Shown here in pieces: positions 34,372-43,834 of a stretch of DNA of 64,000 bases; within the stretch, counting starts at the first letter, position 1; each line of letters opens with the position of its first letter. This DNA is from Macrolepiota albuminosa (lineage: Eukaryota; Basidiomycota; Agaricomycetes; Agaricales; Agaricaceae): positions 558,001 through 622,000 of the forward strand of contig JAMWFC010000077.1 in NCBI GenBank assembly GCA_027475525.1, read 5' to 3'. The translations under genes were made by a program, and so were the position numbers. The notes below the pieces were generated by a model that made no database searches, was not told where the DNA came from, and was given only the letters and a program-made list of their open reading frames with translations.

Positions 34372-37300
34372 ACCTCGCCATCTCTCCCGGAAGAGCACCT
34401 ACGAGGGGATGCTATCCCCTCAGAGAAGAAAACCGAGGAACAGATCCTCTGAGAAGTAGTTTCCCTGGAGTATCATGAGTTCGCTGATGTATTCTTCAAA
34501 GGAGACGCCAAGGAGATTCCCCCTCACCGCCCTTATAATCATACTATTGACCTCGAGGAAGGAGCCGCCCCCCCTTTTGGCAAGGTGTACAACATGTCAG
34601 AGGTCGAGCTCCAGGCCCTCAAGGACTACCTCGACAAAATGCTTGGTAAGGGATTCATCCAACCCTCCGCCTCCGCCGCCGGAGCCCCGGTTCTATTCGC
34701 CAAGAAGAAGGACGGTTTGCTTCGACTCTGTGTCGACTACCGGGGACTCAATAAGATCACTAAAAAGAACCGCTACCTACTTCCGCTCATCGGCAATCTG
34801 GTCGATCGACTCTGCAGTGCCAAGGTTTACACAAAAATTGACCTCCGCTCCGGTTACAACAACGTCCGCATCGCTCTGGGACATGAGTGGAAAACTGCGT
34901 TCCGCACGTGGTATGGTCTGTTTGAGTATCTTGTGATGCCTTTTGGAATGACTAACTCCCCCGCCACGTTCCAATACTTCATGAACGACATCTTCCACGA
35001 CATGAGCGACGTCTTCATGATAGTCTACCTGGACAACATCCTCATCTATTCCGACTCGAAGGAGGATCACCAGAAGCATGTCCGGCAAGTCCTCAAATGC
35101 CTCCGGGAGCACAACCTCCACGCCAAGCCCAAGAAGTGCTTGTTCCACATGGAAGAGGTTGAGTATCTTGGCGTCATCGTGTCCCCAAACGGCATTCGCA
35201 TGGATCCCCACAAGGTTGAGGCCATCGTCAACTGGCCGCAATCCCGGAACGTGAAGGAAGTACAATCCTTCTTGGATTTCGCTAACTTCTACTAGAGGTT
35301 CATAGACAACTACTCCAGGATCACAAAACCTCTCAACTAGCTCACGTGCAAGGATGTCACCTGGAACTGGGACAGTAAGTGCCAGAGCGTCTTTAACCTG
35401 CTCAAGGAGGCTTTCACAGTTGCCTCCGTACTCTGGCACTACGACCCGGCCCTCCCAATTATCCTAGAATGCGACGCCTCCAACTACGCCATCGCTGGAA
35501 TTCTCTCACAGATGGAATCTGACGGTGGGGAGCCCTGGCCAGTCACCTTCTACACCCGGTCCATGATCGACGCCGAGCTCAATTACGACATTTACGACAA
35601 AGAGCTCCTCGCCATTGTCGAAGCCTTCAAACAATGGCGGGCCTACCTTGAGGGAGCCCGGCACCGGATCCAGGTCTACTCGGATCACAACAACCTGCAG
35701 TATTTCACCACGACCAAGCAACTTAGTCGGCGGCAGGCCCGATAGTTCGAGATCCTCTCGGAGTACGACTTCACGATCCAGTACTGCCCAGGACGACTTG
35801 GTGCTAAACCCGATGCCCTCACCCATCGACCAGACGTCTACCCTAAGAAGTTGTTCGAGGCAGAATGCAATGCGTTCAACCATTGCGTGGTGATCCCTCC
35901 TGAACATCTGAATGCTGTACTGATCTTAAATGATGAAGGGACCCTGAGCCAGATCCGCCGCACCCCCCAAGACAAGTACTTCACCGACCGGGACCCCGCC
36001 TTCTCCTTGTCCCCCGACAAAAAACTCCTCCTCTGGGATGGCCGCATCTACGTCCCGGATCACACCTGACTCCGCTACGACGTCCTCTGTCAACACCACG
36101 ACCACAAGCTCCGGTGACATCCTGGAATACGTAAGATCCTCCAGCTTATCTCCCGGACTTACTTTTGGCCAGGGTTGAAGAAGGACGTGACCCGTTACAT
36201 TCGATTATGCGAGCCCTGCCTCCAGGCCAAGGTCCCCTGACACCGACCGTATGGACTCCTGAAACCCCTGCCAGTTGGACGACGCCCCTGGTCCTCTATA
36301 TCTCTGGACCACATCATTGAACTCCCGGAATTTGAAGGGTTTGATGCCATTCTCGTTGTTGTGTATAGGCTGACCAAACAGGGCATCTTCCTACCCTGCC
36401 ACACCACGGACACCGCCCCGGACTTTGCCCGGCTGTTCCTTGAGCACGTCTTTGCCAAACATGGTCTCCTGGACGACATTGTCTCTGACTGTGGCCCACT
36501 CTTCGTATCCAAGTTCTGGACTTCCCTGTGTAAGGCCCTTGAAGTAAAGACTAACCTCTCTACTGCCTACCACCCTGAAACTGATGGTCAAACCAAAAGG
36601 GTCAACCAGTCTCTCAAGCAGTACCTCCAACTGTACGTCAACTACTTGCAGGACGACTGGCACGCCAAGCTCCCCCTGGCCGAGTTCACCTACAACAACA
36701 CACTGCATTCTGCCACCGGGGTATCGCCCTTCTTTGCCAACAAAGGATACCACCCTCGACTGACGCTCTTGCTCTGGGACATCCCGTCGCACGCTGCCCA
36801 CAAAGTCGCCTGGGATCTCCAGTCCCTTCACGAGTTCCTCCAGGAAGAAATCGACACTGTGAACTAGGCCTATGCGAAACACGCCGACCGGAAACGGAAA
36901 GACACCTCTGACTGGACCCCTGGGACAAAGGTATGGTTAGATCGACACCACCTCCGCACCCGCCAGCCCTCCCCAAAACTCGATCACAAGCGCCTCAGCC
37001 CGTTCAAAATCTTGAAGAAGGTCTCATCCCACACCTACAAGATTGAGCTTTCCCCAGGACTAAAAGGCCTGCATCCAGTATTCCACGTCCGCCTCCTGGA
37101 ACGACACCCCTCAGATCCCTTCTCCGAACAATGGCCCAAACCCCCTCCCCCAGTCAAGGTCAAGGACGAGTACCACTACGAGGTTGAAGACATCCTCGAC
37201 TCCCGGAACATCCATGGACAACCCCACTTCCTCATACGATGGAAGGGATACGGCCCAGAAGACGACACTTGGGAACTGTGCCGAAATCTTGAAGGCGCCC

Positions 37301-37377
37301 TTGACAAACTCCAGGACTTCCAGCAACGGCACCCGGGAAACGACCCTCCTGGGCGCAGGACTCACAGACGGCAGTAG
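34372..37377 (+). pseudogene. element C pol: RT, RNase H, integrase, chromodomain
   Basis: One frame (from TGA at 34450 to TAG at 37375) with eight in-frame stops, at 34450, 35293, 35338, 35743, 36067, 36115, 36238 and 36865, and no frameshift that I see. [36 protein letters not shown] block, active site [12 protein letters not shown] (YLDD to YLDN). RNase H: ILECDASNYAIAGILSQ, YDKELLAIVEAF, YSDHNNLQYF. Integrase: SLDHIIELPE, DIVSDCGPLF; the catalytic Glu position reads VNQSLKQYLQ, Lys in place of Glu. C-terminus: [12 protein letters not shown] and a chromodomain EVEDILDSR...[16 protein letters not shown]. Every change named fits G:C to A:T. Confidence 0.92.
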
Positions 37378-37511
37378 TGGGTGTAACCCCCGCCTCTGGG
37401 CTCAGTAGGGATTCAACTCCCATGTATACTTTCTGGACTCACAGACGGCAGTAGTGGGTGTAACCCCCGCCTCTGGGCTCAGTAGGGATTCAACTCCCAT
37501 GTATACTTTCT
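37358..37511. repeat. 77-bp tandem duplication (number 2 of 4)
   Basis: Copy 1 is 37358-37434 and copy 2 is 37435-37511, identical over the full period plus one chance base. It covers the pol stop codon and the following untranslated sequence. The period equals that of the duplications at 658, 41947 and 43323. Confidence 0.93.
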
Positions 37512-37767
37512 GCTTTCCCTTTCTAGATCTTACTCTCTTTTAGTACCTTTTCATAGTAGTATCCTGGAGTCTGGGCAAGGTGCTCTTTCCAGCTTTCTTT
37601 TGCTCCCTTACACTACTCGTTGACCCTGGGAGACCAAGTATATACATTTTACTATACTTACAGTATTTTACAGTAGCAAGCCGGAACAAGGATCCACAGA
37701 CGAACAAGGACAAGAAAAAAAAAAAAAAAAACTACCGGCTCTCGCTCTCTCCCTCCCCAGGCCAGCC
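37512..37767. other. pol 3' region with A-run
   Basis: AT-rich sequence between pol and the antisense gene, with a run of about 19 A at 37712-37730. No ORF of interest. Confidence 0.5.
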
Positions 37768-39464
37768 TCAGAACCCCTCCCCTATTTCCTCCAGACCATG
37801 CTCCCGCAATGCCTCCTCTGCCAACTGCTCCCAGGACGGGAGAGACTCACCCTCGTCCAGGACCCTTTCAAACCAGGAGCCGGGGGCGGGCATGTTCCTT
37901 TGCCGGTGTGCCGACACCACCCGCCCCAGCAAGTCGAGGCCCCGCTCCACCCTGGAGGTTGTCACCTCAGGGCACTGCCTCTCCTGCAGCGCCGCGAGTG
38001 CCGCGGCCGCCTCATCCAAGAGCAAGCGGTGCTCTCAGGCCCAGCCTGGAAATATCAATGGAAGACCAAGTCCGAGGAGAAAGAAACTCACTTAACGAGG
38101 CCATACAGGCCACCACTACATCCCAGCGCAGAGCCTCCACCAACTCCCGACTCCCCAGGAGCCCCACCCCTTGCCCCAACCTCGCCCTCAGAGCCTCTAA
38201 CTCGGCTTCTGCTTCCCCCTGGACGATCCTGGCCTCCTCCAGGTCCCAGCGAACCCTCTCCTCCTGACCCTTCTCCAGAACCCTCCCGGCTGCCGCCTCC
38301 TCCCTCATCTCCTCCTTGTGACCCCCCTGCTCCCGCTTGGCCCGCTCCTGCAAGACCTCAGCGTCACCAGCTAGGAGCTCCCCGGACAAGGGGAAGAACA
38401 CCGCGGGGGACAGGCGTGGGAGAGAGACCGGGGATGGGGTCTCCGAGGGCAGACGTGCCCTCTTGGAGGGCCCCGGGAAAGGACTGGGCGACGCCTGCCT
38501 CTTCCCCTTGTCGGGGCGCCCCCCACGACCCTCGCGACTGCTGGCCCCAGCCTGGGTCACCCAACGGGTAATCAGGACCACGGGCTGGCCCCAGCCCCCT
38601 GGCCCCCCGACCCCCTGCTGGATGCCTCCGCAGGCACCTCCCCCACCAGCTCCACCCCCTTGCCCACTGGCTCCACTACCCAGTCTCGCTCCTCGACCTC
38701 CCCAGCGGCCACCCCTGCTCCCACGTAATGCAGCGCGCCCTCCACAATGCTGATACGGAGCACCATTCGTGGTTGAGGCGGCACACCTTGCATACAGATG
38801 TATCTCGGCGGGACAAGGGGACCAGGGCCTTGAACTGGCACGATACCATCCGGCGGGCACAGTGCAGACACTACAATACCGAAGTCAGCCAGGAAACCCG
38901 AGGTAAAGACCCACTCACCGGCCCATTGCTCATGCACCAGTTATGTGCGGGCAACCCCCAGGGCCTCTCCAGCGCCTCCTGGAATGCCTCCTGTGACGCA
39001 TCAGCCCATGCGACGCACCAGTCATCTGGAACTACCATGACTGCCCCTACCACCATCTCAGAGCGACGGAATCGAGAGGCAGGCAATCTTGGGCAGGGAG
39101 GAGGTTGCGGACGGGGAGGACGAACAGTCATCTGCGCAAAGGTTGGCATGGGACGATTCAGACAGGGCTCTGGGGGGACACTGGGGCCAGCCTCGGGAGC
39201 CGGCTGGGACCCGCCTCCGGGGCAGGAATGTTACGTTGTTCTGAAAAGGGAAGGTTAGTGGGGTAAGCGGACGGCGTGGAAGCACTCATGTTGTTGGATG
39301 AGCGCCGCCATGCGCTCCCAGTCAAGACGAGCTCGGTAACGTGCATCCAATGCGTCGGCGTACGCGACATAGTTGAGTTTGATGGTAAAATTTTTTTTTG
39401 TTACGTGGCAGGACAGGCGCCGGATCCCATGCTTGTACCCCGGTCCGGACCTCCGACTACGCAT
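37768..39464 (-). pseudogene. antisense Zn2Cys6-like/coiled-coil gene inside element C
   Basis: GC-rich gene remains spread over several minus frames, joined by family order. The N-terminal part (about 39464-39255) has YADALDARYRARLDWERMAA. A middle part (about 39149-38890) has DDWCVAWADASQEAFQEAL and RPWGLPAHNW. At about 38870-38755 there is a cysteine cluster with spacing CX2CX6CX15CX2CX6C, CLHCARRMVSC followed by CKVCRLNHEWC. Then come a Pro/Ser-rich linker with a basic patch GPSKRAR and a long Glu/Ala/Arg coiled-coil (EEMREEAAAGRVLEKGQEER). It ends DEAAAALAALQERQ...GLDLLGRVV at 38025-37768. At least three frame changes are needed. I know similar proteins as repeated genes of basidiomycetes but have no function for them. 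Confidence 0.55.
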
Positions 39465-39484
39465 GCCTCAGAGGGTCTCGGCGC

Positions 39485-39498
39485 TGAAGGGGGGGTGA
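39485..39498 (+). other. polypurine tract of element C
   Basis: GAAGGGGGGGTGA directly before the TGTCACGACC start of the LTR. Confidence 0.75.
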
Positions 39499-40249
39499 TG
39501 TCACGACCCCTCCCCCCCCGGAACCTCCCCAGGACATTCCCGGAGCCCCATCCGGGAGCCTCTTTTGTCAACTCCACAACGCGCCCCACCCCCACAGCTG
39601 CCAACACCGCCATCACACGCATCAATGACCGCCATCAGCCAGCCTCCCCGGAACCCTGCATCCTGGACCCCAGGATCAACTGCCATCAACAATCAGATCA
39701 CACGGCTCACCTCTGGCCATCACGCATCACGCATCACAACTCCCTCCACGCCAATTGATTGCGCATCCTCACATGCGTGATCCAGGTATACAGTCCCTGC
39801 CCGCTACTCAATGACCCCCGGAACTCATCCCAGACACCCCAGAACTCTGAGACATGGCCCCGTAGTACTTATAGCATAGTTCTCCATTGTACTCGCTAGT
39901 CTTGATATTAACTTTGATTGTTGCATGCCCTCTTGCTTGACTGGTACGCCCTGATTGGTACGCTTTGACTGGCACGCCTGAATAACCACGTGCTATAAGT
40001 TTGGTACACACTTTGCGACTCTTAATTTACTAACTTGGTCTCGTCTTAGAACCTCCGGTTCACGACTCGACCCCCTTCCAACCCTCAGCTACTTCCAATC
40101 CAAAACCCCTGGCCTCGTCCCTTTCCCCGGGTTTACTCCTGCTCCTGTCTTGAACCCCGGAGTTCCAGACACCCGAGTATCCGTAGGTCAAGTCCGCATT
40201 GTAAGGGCATTGCTTTCTCAGAAAGCCCCCGACTCAGCGGAACCTGACA
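39499..40249 (+). repeat. 3' LTR of element C
   Basis: Starts TGTCACGACCCC and ends GGAACCTGACA, so the termini TGTCA/TGACA are inverted repeats as expected. The right border coincides exactly with the first base (40250) of homology to the far inverted arm that ends at 49680. Confidence 0.75.
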
Positions 40250-40289
40250 ATCTCCTAAAAAAGGTTTTGTGGCTTGAAAGGGGCGTTGG

Positions 40290-40445
40290 CATCATCTGCC
40301 ATCAGCTGGCATCTATCGGAGTTTGTCAGCAGCCATTGTGACCCGCTGGCATCTGTCGGCATCTATCCACATCTGTTGGACATCCATCGGCATCTGCTGA
40401 ATATCTGCTGGTATCCATCGGTATCCACAGGAATCCATCAGCAAC
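40290..40445. repeat. subterminal short repeats, left arm
   Basis: Repeated GGCATCTGTCGGCATC-like words spaced roughly 10-12 bp, mostly of the form CATCNG or GGCATC. The mirror array is at 49500-49640 on the right. Such arrays near the ends of DNA transposons can be transposase-binding sites; that role here is inference. Confidence 0.55.
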
Positions 40446-40910
40446 CCCCGGCATTGCCCGGCATCAGGGCAGGAGAGAAGGAAAGGGGGTGCATAGATGT
40501 CCGCCGCATGGGGTGGTATCTCAGAGAGCGTGAGGGGTGGCAGAGGAGGGATGGGGGTGGGGAAAAAGAGGGAAGGAGGAAGGGGAGGAATATGGGTGTA
40601 CCAGTGGACGTAGCAGATGTTGAACGTCAGGTCAGGAGTGAGGAGGGAAGTGGGGTGCATGTGGTGGATGGGGGTGGTGTGTGAGGTAGTGTGGGAAGTG
40701 GAGAGGATAGCATGGGGGAAAAAGAGGGGAAAGGGCAGAAGTGGGTGCGTGAGTGTCCGCTGTCTGCTGGCAAGCCAGCGGACAGTAGCGGATGTCAGCA
40801 TGTGACCCAGCTGACATCAGTGGTGCAACCAGTCCCAGTTGTTCAGTGGAATATTTGTTTATTGATATTCAATACTGTGTACAGCAGCGAGTTCTACAAC
40901 TCCACCTTAA

Positions 40911-40994
40911 TGGGGTCTAATGGTGACAATAGAATATTGATAGGTTGATATTTCATATTTTTGCACACAAGGCGGGTTCAACTCCCGCTAGTGA
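40911..40994 (+). repeat. tRNA-like unit, left arm
   Basis: GGGTCTAATGG at the A-box position and GGCGGGTTCAACTCCCGC as a paired T-arm with a B-box in which the usual GTTCGA reads GTTCAA. Partner of 48988-49068. Confidence 0.55.
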
Positions 40995-41182
40995 CAAATA
41001 TTTTAATAAGGCCTGTAAGCCCTAATAAAATATCTGTTCATTACTTGCTAGCATCATTAAGTTGATCTATTCAAAACTCTAGAAATTACTGAAGCGAGTA
41101 TAGGATGGCGAAATCTGCGCACATGAGGATTCCAGTACATGGAATGTACTAGAATGAACCGGCCTGCTGCTATTATATAATA

Positions 41183-41262
41183 TGCACTAGCAGGAGTTGA
41201 ACCCACCTCTTGCGCACAACATGAAATATCAATGTATCAATATTCCATTGTACCACAGGCGC
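41183..41262 (-). repeat. tRNA-like unit, left arm
   Basis: Minus strand GCGCCTGTGGTACAATGG start and GGTGGGTTCAACTCCTGC T-arm, ending TAGTGCA. Partner of 48721-48800. Confidence 0.55.
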
Positions 41263-41465
41263 TTACTACAAGTCAGTATTGTACAGAATTTGAATGGATA
41301 GTGTTATTAATTTTTACTTTTGGTAAATTGACAGAGGGTGGAAGGGGTCCACTGAAGTGGTATCCTGTACATGGACGGATCCAAGAATTTACTGCAACTG
41401 GTTCATCTGTATTGAATTGACAATATTAGACTAATATTTATTTACATCATAGCAGTGTCCAGTCA

Positions 41466-41544
41466 GCATCCGTAGTGTAGTGGAATATTCTCAATTGGTA
41501 TTTCTTGTATCTTGCAGTAGGTGGGTTTGACTTCCACTAGTGCA
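41466..41544 (+). repeat. tRNA-like unit, left arm
   Basis: GCATCCGTAGTGTAGTGG start and GTGGGTTTGACTTCCAC T-arm, ending TAGTGCA. Partner of 48439-48517. Confidence 0.55.
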
Positions 41545-41946
41545 TTGACATCAAACTGTCGAGAATTTTTGACTACACACAGAATATTAGACTGATATTT
41601 ATTACCATGGTAGCCGTCACGTGCGCTGCAATAAACACATGTACAAATGCTTCTAACCTATCATTCTTCCTCAGTAATTTCTAGAGTTATGAACAGATCA
41701 ACTTCATGATGCTAGCATTTTACTTGTAGTAAATTGATTGTATAATCATTTCCATCCATGAGAGTGGCATAATGGATCAAAACAATGGGACAGTTAATCT
41801 TAACAAAAAATAACCAATGGAAAAGCCATGAATTATAGTAACTAACGATTAAATTACTCGTCCAATGTGTATTCCTCCTCTTCATTAGATCTGTGTAATG
41901 CATCTGAGCCCAAGAAATCCTCATCAAGCAGGTAGTCTGCAGTCAA

Positions 41947-42100
41947 AAATGCAAAGTCCTCCGGTGTATATGGCCCCTGAGGTCTGGTAAGTGTGATGTC
42001 TTCATAGTTTGCTCTCAGGCATGAAATGCAAAGTCCTCCGGTGTATATGGCCCCTGAGGTCTGGTAAGTGTGATGTCTTCATAGTTTGCTCTCAGGCATG
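41947..42100. repeat. 77-bp tandem duplication (number 3 of 4)
   Basis: Copies at 41947-42023 and 42024-42100, identical over the period plus one chance base (AAATGCAAAGTCCTCCGG start in both). It lies downstream (3') of the acidic-repeat gene of the KDZ element. Confidence 0.93.
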
Positions 42101-42260
42101 ATGATGAAGATGGTGAGGGTGACTCTGACATATCAATAGACACATCATCAGTACAATCAGCTTGATTTAAAGGGCCAATGGGCCTACATCGACCATGTTT
42201 TGCTCTAGTGCAAAATTCTTGTTCTGTTGAAATAAATTAACTATGATTACCAGTGCCAAA

Positions 42261-43112
42261 TTATAACTCACATTGTTGATACAATTCATTAATTCTTCTC
42301 TTATCCTTGCGTCGAGTCATACGTGTCTCATATTCCTCCCACTCCCAGACATTGTTACCAGTAGATAGGGTTGGAGAAGGAGATTGTTGGAAGGGGGAAG
42401 ACTGGGATTGAAGAGCTGTTACATCAAAAAGCGGTGAAAGATTTTCTTCGTCATTGGCTCCATCTGTCTCTTCTGCCATCACAAGAAATAGTGGCAGAAG
42501 ATTTTCCTCATCCTCACTCACCATATATCCGCCTCTCCAGACTTCTGTTTGTTTGCCATCACTGGCCGCCACAGTTTCGGGAATGAACAAAAGCGGCAAA
42601 TCATCGTCTTCTGTCTCCTCTGCTGCAGAAATAAACAAAGGAGGCAAAGAATCATTGTCCATCTGCTCTTCTGCAGGAATGAACAAAGGTGGCAAATCAT
42701 CGTCTTCTGTCTTCTCTGCCGCAGAAATGAATAAAGGAGGCAAAGAATCGTTGTCTATTTGCTCTTCCGCAGGAGGGATACCCTCTAAGTCAGGGTCACT
42801 AATGAGTGGATTAGAGATATCCACCTGGTCATTGTCAGTTTCCCCCAGCTCCATGAATGTCCAGCAGATATGAGCTGCTGGGGCAGAAGGAAGTTGGGAT
42901 GCTGGTTGAACCACTACGCGAGAGGGTTCCATTGTAAGGCCATACTCAATGCCTGTCAATTGGCCCATCTGAGCAGGATCCATGGACCTGGCAACGGAAC
43001 TGACAATGGAAGCAACAACGGACTTGCTGCCAGCAAACAGGCAGATCATATCGTTGGCCATTGAGACATGTTCTGTCCTATCACATCCTCTCAGCCAATG
43101 TGGTTCCACCAA
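42261..43112 (-). CDS. acidic repeat protein of the KDZ element
   Basis: A 283-codon open frame, not recognised. The centre has an internal repeat: alternating DNDSLPPLFISAAEETEDDD and LPPLFIPAEEQM blocks (about residues 115-190), followed by ENLLPLFLV and ENLSPLFDV variants. So a PLF motif in an acidic setting recurs at least six times. The C-terminus is basic (RMTRRKDKRRINELYQQ). Acidic arrays with a short hydrophobic core could be activation or binding motifs; this is inference. An upstream exon may lie at 43601-43413 (MASTSVPHNIMSQATVLENL), ending at a GTAAGAT donor. Confidence 0.55.
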   Translation of the reverse strand: MVEPHWLRGCDRTEHVSMANDMICLFAGSKSVVASIVSSVARSMDPAQMGQLTGIEYGLTMEPSRVVVQPASQLPSAPAAHICWTFMELGETDNDQVDISNPLISDPDLEGIPPAEEQIDNDSLPPLFISAAEKTEDDDLPPLFIPAEEQMDNDSLPPLFISAAEETEDDDLPLLFIPETVAASDGKQTEVWRGGYMVSEDEENLLPLFLVMAEETDGANDEENLSPLFDVTALQSQSSPFQQSPSPTLSTGNNVWEWEEYETRMTRRKDKRRINELYQQCEL

Positions 43113-43322
43113 TCACAGCCGTACAGATTCCTGATAAGACCTTAATGGCCGTCAACAAACTCCAGGATCTTTGTAGGCAAAGTTTGCTGATTTTGGAGAG
43201 GGAAAAATTGGCTCATGCTTTTGATAATGTTTGGGACATTGCAGACCACATTATTCAGTGATGCTGCCCCCAGATATGATAATACAAAGTTCTATGGCCC
43301 ACATTCAGATCATAATATATTT

Positions 43323-43475
43323 ACACATTTTAAAGTTATCTTACCAACTCCTTGTCTAGATGCTGGATAATCCATGCCTCTTCCGCTTCAAGACTTGGCA
43401 CACATTTTAAAGTTATCTTACCAACTCCTTGTCTAGATGCTGGATAATCCATGCCTCTTCCGCTTCAAGACTTGG
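43323..43475. repeat. 77-bp tandem duplication (number 4 of 4)
   Basis: Period 77 (copies about 43322-43398 and 43399-43475). 76 consecutive bases are identical and the first base differs (T versus C). It falls over the donor site of the possible exon at 43601-43413. Confidence 0.88.
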
Positions 43476-43834
43476 TGCAAGATTGCCAAATATGGAAAGT
43501 GCTGCAATGAGGCACGACTCAATATAGTCAACAACCTCTTGCAAATTTTCTAGTACAGTAGCTTGAGACATGATATTGTGTGGTACAGAGGTAGATGCCA
43601 TTGCACTGTTGCTTGTAGGAGCAGATACTGCTATGTATCAGATTTTTGGGCCTTGTAAACAAAAGTGATTTTCAACAATTCCATTGCACGTGACTGTCAC
43701 AAATCCATTCCGATCTGCTGATAGCAGCAAGCTATAATAATGTTCTGCATCCGTCAGTTCAATCCGTCTCTGCATCCATCACATCAATTTGTCGCTGCAT
43801 CTGTCATATCAATCTGTCTCTGCATCCACCATTT

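Larger units (their letters stand above)
34372..40249 (+). mobile_element. Ty3 chromodomain element C (5' part missing)
   Basis: Plus-strand pol from just before RT to a chromodomain, then about 2.1 kb with an antisense gene, a polypurine tract and a 751-bp LTR (TGTCACGACC...CCTGACA). Gag, protease and the 5' LTR are absent. GC content is much higher than in elements A, B and D. Confidence 0.8.
40250..41580 (+). repeat. left inverted arm of the KDZ element
   Basis: Order: subterminal GGCATC-type repeats (about 40290-40445), a purine-rich G/A stretch (40440-40780), then AT-rich sequence with tRNA-like units at 40911-40994 (+), 41183-41262 (-) and 41466-41544 (+). All have inverted partners in the right arm. 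Confidence 0.85.
41042..41725. repeat. nested inverted repeat in and beside the left arm
   Basis: GCTAGCATCATTAAGTTGAT at 41048 and its inverted counterpart ATCAACTTCATGATGCTAGC at 41697 continue into CTCTAGAAATTACTGA / TCAGTAATTTCTAGAG. Only one of the two has a partner in the right arm (about 48891-48940), so a local inverted duplication affected the left side. Confidence 0.6.

Noticed and set aside
34777..36882. Long minus-strand frames across element C pol (for example 35439-34777 and 36882-36391).
   Set aside because: They are shadows of the GC-rich pol frame; the plus-strand RT and integrase motifs explain the sequence.
40274..40801. Open frames in the purine-rich part of the left KDZ arm and the matching pyrimidine-rich part of the right arm.
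   Set aside because: Low-complexity composition with no family motif; the sequence is explained by the inverted arms.
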